A stretch of 64,000 nt of DNA, taken from positions 25,474,459-25,538,458 of the forward strand of contig NC_079969.1 in NCBI RefSeq assembly GCF_029852145.1, given 5' to 3'. Source of the stretch: Microplitis mediator (Eukaryota > Arthropoda > Insecta > Hymenoptera > Braconidae). This document shows positions 47,531 to 60,571 of this stretch, in pieces (position 1 is the stretch's first letter; every line of letters starts with the position of its first letter). The notes under the pieces were generated by a model. The model was given only the letters and a program-made list of their open reading frames with translations, was not told the origin of the DNA and made no database searches. The position numbers and the translations under genes are program-made.

Positions 47531-49745
47531 GCATGAACATGAACGTCATGGGGTAATTTGGGTCCCTCAAAATTTTTGATAGAAAAGTTTAATTCATAGA
47601 ATTTAATTAAAATTTTCAAACTTCATGTTCACTCATAAATTTAACTTCAATGAGATCGAGGAAAACAGTAGATTAGGGTTTTGTGAGAAAAAAAGTAAAT
47701 TTACTTTATAGAAGTATTTTAAAAAGTAAAATTTTTTTTTTTAAAGGCCTGTGTTCTTCCACTTTTTGAATTCTTTTATTACGGGTGGGTCATATTGACT
47801 CCAAATATTTATTTAGGAGCTAAAATAAAAGAATAATTAGTAAAAAAAACACAATAACGAGATCTTTTTGAGAAGGCCCATTTCACCCCCTTCCCTTTGT
47901 CATTTCTTTACATTCATATATGTACATATGAAGTGTAAAATAATTTGAATTTCAACCGTGAAAGTGTCGACATATTTATGTACATTGTTTAACCATATGT
48001 GTATGTGCAAACATGTACCAAGTAAAAATATAGACATATATATGAATAGCGGGTGTAACGCGAAAGCAAGAAGAAGAAAAGAGAATAAGTAAGAGTATGA
48101 GAGCTTAGTCATGAAGACCATGACCTCGAGGATGCTGATGGAGGCCATAGTATAAGTCGGTGCACTTGTTGAGATAAAATAATCCAAGTCCAAGTAAAGA
48201 GAGACACATAAATACAAGTAATATATCTAACCATATATATTTAAGATGGATAGGAGAAAGAAGTATATAATACAAGTACGCAGACCTTTGTGCAGTTAAG
48301 TAAAAGATTAGAGGCAAAGGCCATCGATGTTAAGCCCATTATTGCTTGATCACGAGTCTGTATACTCAACACGTGAATCGAGATGCCATTGGGATTCACG
48401 GGTAACAATAGCCATTCAATTATTCGATTGAGTGATCCAATACTACGTACTACTCACTATACTACAGTATATATACCAACATATATTTACAGTAGAGAAG
48501 TTTATAAAACAATCAGCGAGGATTGTTAACCTTCTTCTTTACTGCTGCTTCTACACTTGTCTGACCTTAAATGCGTTTTTATTGTCACGCTTTTGATCAC
48601 GGTCATAGAGTGATTAACAAAATTAATCTTAAACTCTTGGCGCGTTTTAGCTTAACATTATTTTATTATCATTTTCAACACCTTTTCGTAAGAGCGTTAA
48701 CATTTTCTTTGAAGGATATAAGTCATATGATTTTGATGATCATGCTTAGGTTTTTGATTGGTCAATAACAAAAATTTATTTTCAATTCCAATAAATACAT
48801 TTAAGTCCTTTAAACCCATACGAAAATGTATATATGTCCCGTATAGCCGATGCATTAATTAGTTATATTTTTTCGTATGAAGGTAATTTCGCGTTTTAAT
48901 TAGATACTTAATTAGCTAATTTATTTTTGAAGTGTAAAAGAGTTTTATAACTTAATTATTATTACTATTTTTTTTTTAATTTGAACGGCTACGACTATAG
49001 TAATAAACATTTTTTATTAATCAATTAAGCGTACGAGAAAAAAATATAAAATAGGAAACAATAGTGACACCCACATTATATAGAGTTTGCATCAGAGTAC
49101 ACGAATACACTTAAGTGTATCTGTAACTCGACCTATCTCTTGCAGCCTTTTTCTCACTCACTAAACTACTATGCACTATGAACACTAGAGTAGAGCGTAC
49201 GGTGATGCATAATGTAGCACACCGACATTGTAACGCCTGCTCTCGCATAGCATTGGACATACATGCATGTGATTCATATATATGACCACATAATTCATAC
49301 ATGCCTACATACACACATATATAGAATTCATATACCTAGTATATGTATACATATTCCCTATAATATAAAACATGAAAAATATGTGAAGCCGAACTATTCG
49401 TAACGTGATTGGCTAAGAGCTCAAAACAGCATAAAGATATACACAATTGACAGCAATATTAATTAAAATAAATATATGAAAAACGACACGCGCGCGCTTG
49501 CGTTAGTATATTTAAACTTATATCATGTGTAGAAAGATTCTAAAGTTATGTATACATATTGTAACGATAACCCTTTAAAATAATGTTCCTATACAACTTT
49601 ACTTACCTTACAGGTACTCTGTAAATCTAATCTGTTACTCAATTTTATTTGTGTATATATTTATTCTATTGAACAAAGTAAAATATTTTAATTTATATTT
49701 AATTTTTTATACTCATTTGATGCTATAAAAAAAATTATAGTAATA
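47531..49745. other. Intergenic, no supported gene
   Basis: Somewhat less AT-rich and more complex than its surroundings between about 48040 and 49600, with ATGTATAC-type runs. Open frames at 47900-48317 and 48571-48768 are hydrophobic but match nothing I know. No repeat termini found. Confidence 0.4.
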
Positions 49746-50095
49746 ATTATTACTATTAAAACCCCATATGAGCCTTGTAGAGCCTGAACCTTTTGATGTG
49801 GGTATTTACCGCCTCGATTTTAAAACCTTTTTCAACCTAATTTACCCGAAATTCGGGTAAGGAGGAGTGAACTAGGGTTTAGTTCGAAGTTTAAAACTCT
49901 GTTTCATCCTAGTACGCCTTAAATAAGTTCGAAAAAGAATGAACCAGGGTTTAATTTGAAATTTAAGACTCTGTTTCAACTGAAGTAAGGTTTAATTTCA
50001 ATGGAGTTCTCTATCTTCTAAAACCCATTTCACCCTGACGTTCAGACTAAAACTATACTATGTTTAAACAGAGTTTAAGTTAAAAAAAATTTTGA
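49746..50095. repeat. Degenerate AAACTCTGTTTCATCC array
   Basis: Diverged direct and inverse copies of GGTTTAGTTCGAAGTTTAAA and AACTCTGTTTCAACC units between about 49800 and 50095. The architecture resembles 36206-36886. Ends not resolved. Confidence 0.5.
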
Positions 50096-50301
50096 CTCGG
50101 GTAATGTCAATTTTATAGGAAAATAAAAAGAATCCAATTCAATTAATGTTTTATAATCAAATATTTCAAATTTTATTTTGTTGAAATTTCATTAAATTAA
50201 TAAAACTAAACATTAAATAAATTAACTTGTCTATATACTTGTGAATTATTTACATATCGTCGTTTTCAGTAGAAAATCGCCTAACTTTATTTTTGTAAAT
50301 T

Positions 50302-50507
50302 ATGATGATCCCGAAGTTAGCAGACAGTTCAAAATTTTTGGATTTTCTTTTCAACAAATAAATTACAAAAAAATAAAAACTAAAAATATCCACATGTAGA
50401 AAATTAAAAAAATTACAGGTGTAATTTTTTCAAACTTTTTTTTTTTCAAATTTATCATCCAAAAGAAAATCCAATAATTATTAGACGTCGGCTAACTTCA
50501 GTATCAT
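50302..50507. mobile_element. ATGATACTGAAGTTAGC MITE, single copy
   Basis: TATGATGATCCCGAAGTTAG and GGCTAACTTCAGTATCATAA are inverse ends; the body resembles the two intron 1 copies at 10166. Confidence 0.7.
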
Positions 50508-50612
50508 AAATTATGCAGGAGATATAAAAAACCGTAAAAGTAATTTTTTCAACTTAAAAAAAAATATTTAATTATGCAGATATCTTTGTTCAGGATATAT
50601 TTTTTTTTACTA

Positions 50613-50883
50613 CACCGGGAAATTATTCTTGTTTGAAATTCTATGGTGTCATAGTAAAGCCGGACCACGTTGGCCACTTATTGGAAATTGAAATAAACAC
50701 CGGCAAAAATTAATATGGCCATAGTAAAATCAACGATTATATCACAAATTACTGTAACCATAGAAAATTTTACTATGGCCATAGTAATTTATGCTGTGTT
50801 TATTTTAATTTCCTACAGATGGCCAACATGGTTCGGCATTACTATGACACCATAGTATTTCAAACAAGAATAATTTCTCCGTG
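50613..50883. mobile_element. 271-bp TA-flanked MITE, CACCGGGAAATTATTCTTG
   Basis: The left 60 bp (through TGGTGTCATAGTAA) is mirrored at the right end, which finishes CAAGAATAATTTCTCCGTG. TA at 50611-50612 and 50884-50885. A second inner inverse pair, GGCCATAGTAAA, lies near the centre. Confidence 0.8.
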
Positions 50884-50889
50884 TAACAG

Positions 50890-51799
50890 CATGGAAAAAA
50901 TATTTTTTCTCTTAAAGATCTGATGGTGTCGGTTCCCTCTTATAAATAAATTTTTTATCGAAGTTCCGCGGTTTTCGTGTGACACCTTTTCTAACTTAAA
51001 AATTAAAAAAAAAATATAAACGAAGCATTAACAATGTGTAGTACCACGATTGCCAACAGGAAATGCAAAAAATTCATTTTCTCAACAATGTACAGTAAGG
51101 TGGTTTTCTACTGAGAACGACGATGTACTAATTAATCACGATTATTAATCAATCTAGATAAGTAAACTATTTTGCCGGCAGATATGTTCTGTATAGAGTT
51201 AAAAATTGATCCAGCTTATTATCATTCATTCACAAAATGTATAATTACTTAACATAATTAATTACATTATTATTATTATTATTTAAAATAATTAAAAAAT
51301 TTATATCAGCAGTAAAATATTAAAAAACTAAGTAATTAAATAGATAACTCTATTTAATAAATATAAACATATGTAGTGAATTATATTAGCTAGTAGTCTT
51401 CCGGAGGTTTAGCCCGTAATCATAAACGTCGGTCATGGTTCCGACGTGAAAGTATAAAGTCTTAGTTGACTGAGAACGCGTGCCCGTATATACCAGTAAT
51501 TCTTTCGAGTACAACCTCATGTAAATATCAAGTATAATATATCTATATGTATGTATAAAAAGTTGTATTGCTTTGATATCCGGTCAATAGGTGAGGGTGG
51601 CCATGGTAGTGGTATACATGCGATTCGAGAAGGAATTCATGCTTGATGCCCATATCTACTAGTATAGATTAAGAATAGTTGATACGGTCCCAATATCGAT
51701 AAATATAGGAGACCCAATACAACACCCAGCTCGGCCTACACTCGATATAAGTCTGTAAACTGTAAACCCATTCTATATTACACGGTTTTACCTTTACTT
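50890..51799. other. Upstream region of the secreted-protein gene
   Basis: No ORF or paired repeats. The 51360-51800 stretch is of mixed composition and may hold promoter-proximal elements, but I can name no specific site with confidence. Confidence 0.35.
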
Positions 51800-51968
51800 C
51801 TCGTTACGCTTTGGCTTTGGCTTAGGCTGCTGCTGCTGCTGCTGTTGCTTTTGCTGTGGAGGACCCGGACCCCGTGACAGCCACCACCGCACTCCAGCAC
51901 TCAAGACTCCGAGAGAGATGCGGACAGTCAGACACTTTACCAACAACCGAGTCCACGGACGGACGTTT
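51800..51968 (+). promoter_or_regulatory. GC-richer block upstream of the secreted-protein gene, possible TATA-less promoter
   Basis: A CTG run (about 51829-51845), then a Pro-codon-like GC stretch, then an initiator-like TCAGAC at 51928 and a DPE-like GGACGG/GGACGT at 51957-51966. The block stands out in about 700 bp of AT-rich sequence and lies about 650 bp before the start codon. It probably represents the promoter or 5' UTR; a transcription start is inferred, not shown. Confidence 0.3.
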
Positions 51969-52621
51969 TGTTGCTTAACGCCACTTACTCGATACTTATA
52001 ACTCGATTTTTTATTATATTATTTTTTTTTTTTATTATATATTTACTTCAAATAAACATTTAAATATCAACACTAAATTGTGAAATTAATGTGTAATTTT
52101 ATTGGCGATATTTTTATTTTTTAAAATTTATTCTTATCAATAAAATGGTTTTTTATGGGACTGTTAATTTTTATTTGTGACGTGATTGATTTAAATAATT
52201 ATAAAATATATTAATAGACTTTTAAATTTATGTAATTTTTTAAATATAAAAGACTTTAAGTGACGGATAAGTGATTTTTGTTTGCCAAAATTTTTATTAT
52301 TTTTACTCCAGTGGTTAAAATAAAAAAATTAGGCGGTTAATTTAATTTGTGAGACCGAAATTTCCTTTATTAATTATTAAATAAATTTTGTTCATTTATT
52401 TCAACAATTAATTAATTATTGAACAGTATTCGATAAAAAATAACTGTGACCGCTTAATTTATTGAACAGGTTTTGTGGATTTTATTGTCATCATTGTTAT
52501 TATTTTTTAATTATTTAATGAAAGACAGTAGTGTTGAAAGTGTTAGAGTGTAAAAAATAGTTATTTGAATAATATTTGAAATAAAATTTATATATAATAA
52601 ATAAAGTGAACGAAATAAAAT

Positions 52622-52791
52622 ATGAAAATGAGAGCAGCGGTATTAGCCGCTTGCCTCATGGGCATTGCCCTAGCCGGTAGTCCGCGATTACCGCGAACTT
52701 CTGCCGATCAAAGAAGCACCAGGAATGCTAATATTAATCATAACATTACCAATATTTTACCTGCATCCATGAGAGGATCTTCACGCAGTCG
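52622..52791 (+). CDS. First coding exon of a secreted protein, identity not recognised
   Basis: The exon starts MKMRAAVLAACLMGIALAGS, a clear signal peptide with likely cleavage after ALA or ALAG. It continues through an Arg/Asn/Ser-rich stretch (RNANINHNITNILP) to MRGSSRSR and ends at a good donor, CG|GTAAGT, in phase 2. The ATG follows about 800 bp of AT-rich leader below a GC-richer block at 51,800-51,965. NHNIT offers an N-glycosylation sequon. The rest of the protein must lie in downstream exons; possible ones are listed at 54602 and 58627. I could not match it to a family. It could be the start of a receptor, a secreted ligand or a propeptide. Confidence 0.6.
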
Positions 52792-53547
52792 GTAAGTTTT
52801 TTTTTAATTTTTATCATCCAAGAAAAAAAATTATTGCGATATTATCATCAGATTTGAACGTGAAAATGGTTAGAAAAATGTGGAAATGAAGATTTATTAA
52901 GTAACATGAGAGAAAGGATAAGAATTATAGATTGCACTGCATCTATGAATTTATAACTCTACTGTATAAATATATATACAAAGTATACAAGATGTTTGTT
53001 GTTGTATTCAGTGTAATATTCGTGAGTTCACGATTTAAACTAATTGCGCCACTTGTTTTCGATAGGATTTTATGATCCCTCAGTAATATATTACATATTT
53101 TTAGCTGTATCATATATAAATATAATAGAGAAAAGACATGGAAATATGTAGCGAGAACTCGTGATTTTATCATGATTTAAACTGTACTTAGATTTTTTTT
53201 GTCTAATTTTTTATAAAAGATCTAATAAAATTATGCCAAAAAAAATTAATTAAGAATTTATCAGATCGACGGTGATCTAAATTCAGTATTTTCTTTAGAT
53301 CTGTCGGTCTAATTTTTTATTCTTTATTTCAATGGTGACCTTTAAAAAAAAAAAATTAGATTAGTTTTTTGACCTAAAAAGATCTACAAGAATCTGAGTA
53401 GATATAGATCTAGTGATAAATATAAATTTAAAATTTGAAAAAATTAGATCTCATCATGTAAATTATTTTTCCGGGGTTCAGATAAAAAAATTAATTTTTA
53501 AAATTTAAATTATCATAAAATTTAGTAAAATATTTTTTTTTTAAATA

Positions 53548-54382
53548 CACGGACAAAAGAATATTAAAAATTAATAAATAATAGTAAAAAGTGGAATCTG
53601 TTATCAATAATTAGTACTGTTATGTACTTAATGCAAAGTAGTTTACTAATTTTTGTAGATTTCTAAAAACTACTATCAATTGTTTCAAAACGTAAGTAAA
53701 TATTATTACTTTTAGGTATAATACGTGACTTATTAGTGAAAGTTAATTAATCTATGGCATAATCTATTAAATAGTAATGATTGGTCAAATTAAGAATTGC
53801 TATCTTAGATACTGATTTTTCCAGCCGAAAAATTGCAAAAGTTACTGACTTTTATTTTATAAATTCGATATCACTGATCAATTATTAGCTTAAAATATCA
53901 TTTATTAATCATTATAAATTAATTTACAATATACATAAATCGAATAAGTGGTAAATAATAAAATGAAAAATTAATATACTAGATACTGATTTTTTTCTCA
54001 TAAAAATACCGGAAATTTTTAACTCTTATTTTATAAATTCTATCCCATTGACTAATAATTAATATAAAATGTTATTTATTCGTTATTATAAATGAATTTA
54101 TTATATACATAAATCGAATAAGTGGTAAATTTTTAAAATTTTTCTGTTTATTTGAATAGTGATAAATAACTGTAGATACCAATTTATCGATTCTTTTTCA
54201 TATTAATTTTAATATACGAAATTACAAATTTTGCTCTTCTATGTCTATCAAATTTTAATATAAATAATAACCATTTTGTAATATATAATGATCCATTCTT
54301 GATATTAGTATACAAATATACTAATTTTAAGTCAAAATTAAACTACAAACTATTAAAATTTTGAGCATGATTTTTTTCCGTG
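53548..54382 (-). mobile_element. 835-bp TIR element, copy B (inverse of copy A)
   Basis: TA-flanked (53546-53547 and 54383-54384). It begins CACGGACAAAAGAATATTAA and ends TGAGCATGATTTTTTTCCGTG, in the reverse orientation of 8019-8856. The similarity is high along its entire length. Confidence 0.75.
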
Positions 54383-54601
54383 TAATTATTTATAAAAGAA
54401 ATTATAATTAGAATAAATACTTAAAAGACTCATTTAGTCTTTCACTCCACCTTGAATTATACACCTTAGTGTGACTCTTCGCGCATTAATTGTGATTGCA
54501 TCTTACACGATTTAGGACCGGGCTCGTTAATTAAAGACTCGTTCGCCGGCAATCCATTCAATATATTTATATATATATATATATGTAACTTACATTTTCA
54601 G

Positions 54602-54626
54602 AAGGCAATTTCGAATTTACCCTCAG
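54602..54626 (+). CDS. Candidate 25-nt microexon of the secreted-protein gene
   Basis: Acceptor ACATTTTCAG precedes 25 nt followed by donor GTACTTACTT. Joined to the phase-2 end of the 52622 exon it reads ...SSRSRRQFRIYPQ with no stop, ends in phase 0 and would create a dibasic RSRR site. Splice signals and phase fit, but 25 nt is too short for coding statistics to help. Confidence 0.25.
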
Positions 54627-54639
54627 GTACTTACTTACT

Positions 54640-57368
54640 TAAATACTTGCGGTTTTAAAGTACTCTTTAGTCCTCAATTTACAGTGGGTACTCGGCCTTT
54701 AAACTTTAAATACCTTTATTTTATTTCATTCAATATAATATAGTACACATTACATCGGATTAAATACTTACAGAAGCATGTCTGGCTTTTGTTTCTTCAT
54801 TGACTGGTGAAATTTTGTCGGCTCGTTAGGAACCCAAACAGAATTAACAAACGATTACTCAACCCTATTGGGTCCGAATATAAATATATATTATGTCGTA
54901 CTAGTAATTGTCATTTAAAAAATAAAAAATAAAATTCATTGTCATTAATACATAATTTCTCTTCAATAATTATTAGTGTCATGATTTTTTATATATTTAT
55001 TATTCATAATATAACTTTCGCGATTACAGATTGATGAGTCGTTTTATTTTTATGTCCGCATGATTACCGTAATGCCAAAATGGTTCACATACCTCTATAT
55101 ATATATATATATACATATATACACTTTATTAAGGTATGTTGTTCTTGTTGATGATAAACTTTTCTTTTTGATATTGCAGTTGATTACTTCTTATTAGGCT
55201 ATAAGATTAATTATCAATGACCTTTTGATTTTCTGACGGTTAAATCAGACAAGTACAGATGATTATTTTAATCGACTTCAATATTATTTAACCGTTAAAC
55301 TAATTCAGAAAATCAACCTCAGATTATAATATTTTTTTATTCAAATATTATGTATTTTTTTGACGGTAGTTAATAACTGGATCATGATTTTATGAACGAT
55401 ACTTTTTTTTCAAAACACTAGACTATACATCTTTGAATGCTTTTTTTTTTAGTCAATGTCCTCACAGCTCGCTTGAATAGAAAGTTGGTCCTCAACTCAG
55501 TTGTGTCACTTTTTTAACTTAAAATTTTTATTTTATTTTCATTTTTTAACTTTTTTTTTATTATTATTATCTCAACTTATCCAAGTCACGCGAACCTGCG
55601 ACAGTGATAAACTTCTCGTCTAATTTGACAGTTGATAGATGAAGATATGAATTATAATGCTGTGTCATCACATGATTCAAGTAAAAAAAAAATTTATCAA
55701 TATTTGATTTATTTAATGATTTAAATAGGGCGCAATATTCAAAATCAAATATGAGTTTTAATTCATAATATATAACTATATGAGTTAAGAGTTGTAATGT
55801 AGGACAAGACCGATATCAAGATAGTAACCTGATGTTGATTTGATCTTAACAACTGATTTGATCTTAGCATCAGTTAAATAATGATGATCATGAGGATCTC
55901 GTATGTCTGTTGATATTTACGAGGAAATACGAATGACTTGACTTCCTCCTTTCCATTTTATTTTCTGCCCTGTGTACGTTTTCATATCAAATAAATATAT
56001 AGATATATATGTTCATGTAATGCTCCAGTTGAGTTGACCACGTAATTCAACGTCGCCAAGAGACGATCATGCCCACAAGAGACAACAGGCTTCTCTTTTA
56101 CTTGTGCACACCGACGTTATACTTAATGTTTTTCCTTTTTATAAAAAAAAAAAAAAAACTTTGCACTTCCTTATTTTCTTGCTATTTCCTATTATAGATA
56201 GCATGATAAAATATATATGTATATATAACGGTTTCATATGAAAAAAAAAATTTCAAGAATTTTGTTAATTTTATTAATTTTAATTTTTACTATTTAAAAA
56301 AAAATTCTATTTCTTATTAAATACTTGATTTTTTGCAATTGCTCGTAAAATTTTACGTAACATAATTTAGTTACATTGTTCTATATATTATTTTTTTTTT
56401 TTTTTGGTACAGTAATTTTATTTATTACGCGGATCTTTACTGTGTATTTAAATATTAATAGATAGAATATAATTTTAAAATTACCATTTTTAATTTTTTG
56501 TTAAATAATTTAAAAGTTTTACGGTGTAATGAAAAAATTTTTTTTATGGTAAAGAAAAGTATTTTTAAAATTATTCAAGAATTTTAATTTGTCAATTTTG
56601 TTTGAAAGTTCTAAATAAAATTGATGCCTAATTTTTTTTTTATGTAAATTATCAGAGAAAAAAATAAATGATTAAATTTATCTCGGTGAAAATGAATACC
56701 CGGCAAGATGTATAAAAACATGTCATTTACACAGTTTATGACTACGTGAGTACAACCTGCAGCAGTGAATGATTGTTACTGTTACTATTATGGAAGCACA
56801 TTATTTATTTTATTTTTTAAACCAAGTTGACATATAGTTTAAAATGTTCATGATCTTATAATTTCCTTTGAAATTATTATCTATATATATTTTTATTTAA
56901 CAATTACGTCTATTGGATTGTAAAAGGTAAAAATGATTTTCTCAATGGAGAACGAAAGTGGATGTCGTATATACTTTCGACATTAATAAAAAAAAAGGAG
57001 AAAAAGGCGTTGCTTGATTTTATTTGTATCATTATATTCTCTACCAAGTTTTAAGACTGTAACTGAGTAATATCTTCAGTGACTTTCTTGTCTTTAATGC
57101 ACACCACACTCCATTTTTCATGTTATTTTTTTGTTGATGATAATTGCTCGTGCTTGTGTTTTTACTTTAAAACTCTTTTTATATTTATAATTAAATCTTT
57201 AACGTAATTGCGATTGCAGAAGGAAGGAAATTCAAGACATAACTTTCGTAACTCTTATCAATCTATAAAAAAATATTTATTTTAAAAATAAATCAGTTGT
57301 TAAAAATAAAAATAATTCATTTAAAATAAATAAAGTATGACAATATTTAAAGGAAGTATTTTTTCATA
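54640..57368. other. Intron or intergenic, no supported gene
   Basis: AT-rich, with (TA)n runs near 55098 and 55993, and poly-A/poly-T tracts. No coding stretch or resolved repeat. Confidence 0.4.
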
Positions 57369-58526
57369 TCCGTATGAAAAAACAATATATGGTTCAAATA
57401 TATAAAATCATATATGTTTGTAACAAAAAAATATATGATATATTATAAAAAATCATATAGAGATTTTGGCCGATTTAATATAAAATTATATACAGTAGTA
57501 AATATATGTATTCCATATATGTAACTTATATGTTTTTTATATTAAGCTATATATATTCATTTACATTTACCTTGTAATATATTGTATTGATATATTTCCT
57601 TTTATATTCAAAAAATATAAAATTTTTATATGAAATGAAATATATGGTAGCATATAATTTATATTATATATGACACCATATATTTCTTTGTTATATTTAA
57701 GCATATATTTTATTCGGTGTAAGTATATGGATATGGGTATATACACAGAAAAAAAGAATTTCTTGGCGCAAAAAATTTTTTCTTGATCTAAGAAAATTTT
57801 TACTTGACTTAAGAAATTTTTTTTATTATAAAGTGAAAACAAAACTTTTCTTGGGGTAAGATAAAATTTTCTTAGAACAAGAAAAAAATTTTTTAGGCGA
57901 GAAAAAAATTCTTGAGCCAAGAAAAATTTTTGTCTTCATTTCATAATACAAAATATTTCTTGCGCCAAGAAATTCTTTTTTTCTGTGTATATATTCGCAC
58001 CAAATTAACTAATTTTGAAAATTTTAACTGCAATTTAAAGAGTATATTAAAATTTAGATCCAATTTAATTGGAATTAGTCATACAAATAAGAAAGTTTTT
58101 TTTCCATACACAATGTAAATATATGTTTTTATATATGATCAGAATATATTTTTCGTATATATATGATAGAAAGATATATTTTTATGTATGATAAAAATAT
58201 AGTTTTCGTATATGACAAGAATATATCCCATATGAAAAAAATATATATCCGGATATATCCGGGCAAATCTGGAATATGTCTCATATATGCAGATTTGCCC
58301 GGATATATTCGGGTATATATTTTTTTCGTATGGGATATTTTCATATATGATAAAAATATATTTTTTGTATATGATTGACATATATTTTTTATATATGCTA
58401 AATATATACGGACTCGTATATGATGAATATTATATTTTTTAATATAAAAAAAATATAGTTAAATTGGCCACATGTATTTTCTGATATTTATCATATATTT
58501 TTACATATATGTTATTTTCATACGGG
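57369..58526. mobile_element. CCGTATGAAAA element with ATATATG array
   Basis: TCCGTATGAAAAAACAATAT and ATATGTTATTTTCATACGGG are inverse ends. The body is ATATATGATAAAAATATAT-like units plus a sharp inverse pair around 58240-58315 (GGATATATCCGGGCAAATCT). The 57744 MITE is nested inside. Confidence 0.65.
57744..57987. mobile_element. CACAGAAAAAA MITE, copy 4, nested
   Basis: TA-flanked; ends CACAGAAAAAAAGAATTTCT and AGAAATTCTTTTTTTCTGTG. The body has TTCTTGGCGCAAAAAATT units in both directions. Confidence 0.75.
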
Positions 58527-58626
58527 ACAGTTAAATTAGGCAATGATTAAAAAAAAAAATTATATGTAATACTTTTTTTTTTTTTTAGTTTCACATTGAT
58601 TCCTACTTATTAATATAAATTTATAG

Positions 58627-58771
58627 AACTGATCATACACAGACAGATGCCATATCATTTTACTTGGATGATGACTCTCTTGATTCTCCCGTTACTTTAA
58701 AAGTCAATGAAATTCATCTGCAATTAATATTTTTTAAGTGGCATCTTCCGGAGGATTGTATCCACATATAA
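58627..58771 (+). CDS. Candidate downstream exon of the secreted-protein gene (alternative to the microexon)
   Basis: After TTTATAG at 58620-58626 there is an open stretch that joins the phase-2 end of the 52622 exon directly (CG+A). It gives R-TDHTQTDAISFYLDDDSLD and onward to a stop at 58769-58771, with AATAAA at 58927. The pair would encode a 104-aa secreted protein. Alternatively a weak donor at 58738 continues the gene beyond the window. The composition looks more protein-like than its surroundings, but the acceptor tract is weak and I do not recognise the sequence. Confidence 0.27.
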
Positions 58772-59894
58772 TACTACACTATACTACAACGTGGGGAACC
58801 CGTTTGTTAACTTTCCCACTAACTCTTTTTTTCCTCCTTAACTTTGAATTAATTTCAATAGTTTATAAAAAAATTATAAACAAAAATAGTAATCAAAACG
58901 CATACATTTCTCGAAGCACGTAATTTAATAAATAAATAAAAAATAAACTCACTTAATGTCTGAATTTAATAATGTCGTAATCATAAAACACTAAGATTTA
59001 TAAAAAAATATATTTTTTATATGATTACGGTATTTTAAATCATCAATAAATAACATATTATTTTTTTTCATTTCTGGATAATAATAAACTATAATTCATC
59101 CATCTGTTTTAAATAATTATTATTTATTAATGCATTTTAAAAATATATTATAGTTATATATTATAAAACTTTTATTAGACTAGGAAGTTTTATTTTAATA
59201 ATAGTAACTAATAAACCATGACATTTGAGATAGATTCGTAATTTAAAAATAAAGAAATTGCCATTTATTTACATAATTATTAAATAATAAATAATTTTAT
59301 GTTAATAATTACGTAAAGATGAAATAAAACTATGGATATAAAATATTTATAAATGACATAAAAAGAGTAAAAAATGGATATTTATAAAACTACTCTATAA
59401 AAAAAAGGTGTAAGTTCACGTTATTTCTGTCTTGAGGTCATCGGGGTTGAATTTAATTTAGAGGTGTTAAAATTTTTTCTGGTATTAAAAAAAAATTGCT
59501 TTGTTTTTGAAGCATCAGAAATCGAATTGTTTCAAATACAAAAAAAAAAAATTTAATTAATTCAAAAATTAATGATACGACAGATTTATTCTTCGTAATC
59601 TATAGCGAGAAAAATGAAATAAAATTACCAATGATTGATTTATCATATTAATATCAGTTACAGTCGGACCTCGTTATAAAAATAGTTTGAGCTGTAGGAG
59701 AAAAAATTCTTACATGGAACAAAATAAACTTTAAAAATTAGTGTTTAAAATCATAACTCGGAACCCGGGTGTCAATATGGGAAATTTTAATATTCCAAAT
59801 AATAAATTTTATAATACGTGTCGTCAATATTTCTATCAGTGCCTGCGCCTAAGCCTCGCTATAAGACTATCGCTGTTTTGCGTTTTATTTATCC

Positions 59895-60570
59895 CGTGTA
59901 AAAAAAATTTGTTCCAAAACGATTCCAAAAAAGTTCTGCATGTGGAACTTCTAAACATGAGACAGATTAGAACTTCGAATGGAACTTTTTTGGAACGTTA
60001 GTCATTTTGATGATAAATAAAAAGTTTTCATGAGTGAATTTAGAGTCAAAAACGAACGTTCTTAGAAATTTTTGGAATTTTAAATGGACATTCCAAAAAA
60101 AGTTCCATAATCACCACTTTTGGACTTTTTCGAAAGCTAAGAAAGACGTTCCAAAAACATTCAAAAATGGTTCAAAAATCGTTACTTTACAACTTATTAT
60201 AGAACTAAAGTAGATGTTCCAAAAACATTCCAAAAAAGTTCCGGAATTACCACTTTTGACTTTTTATGGACTAAAAAAGGCGTTCAAAAACTTTTCAAAA
60301 TCACTTCTTTTGCATCTTTTGTAGAATAAAGACGTTCCAGAAGCTTCCAAAATAGTTCAAAAATCACTACTTTTGTATTTTTTATAGAACTAAAAAAAAA
60401 CGTCCATAAAAAATTCCAAAAAAGTTCCAAGAACGTTCTTTTTTTACTCTAAATTCGCTCATAACAACTTTTTTTTACCATCAAAATTACTAACGTTCCA
60501 AAAAAGTTCCATTCGAAGTTCTAATCTGTCTCATGTTAAACTCTGCTCTTTTATCCAGTGAATCTATTTT
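59895..60570. mobile_element. CCCGTGTAAAA element with CGTTCCAAAAAAGTTCC array, nested
   Basis: Left end CCCGTGTAAAAAAAATTTG; about fifteen CGTTCCAAAAAAGTTCCA units; the AACATGAGACAGATTAGAAC block is mirrored near 60520. The right end is about 60566-60575. Confidence 0.6.
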
Positions 60571-60571
60571 A

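Noticed and set aside
47900..48317. Overlapping minus-strand hydrophobic frames
   Set aside because: Leu/Tyr/Ile-rich translation is expected of this base composition. No splice partners or family signature.
58129..58381. Overlapping 70-80 codon frames on both strands
   Set aside because: Tyr/Ile/Lys-rich translation of ATATATG repeats within a TIR element.
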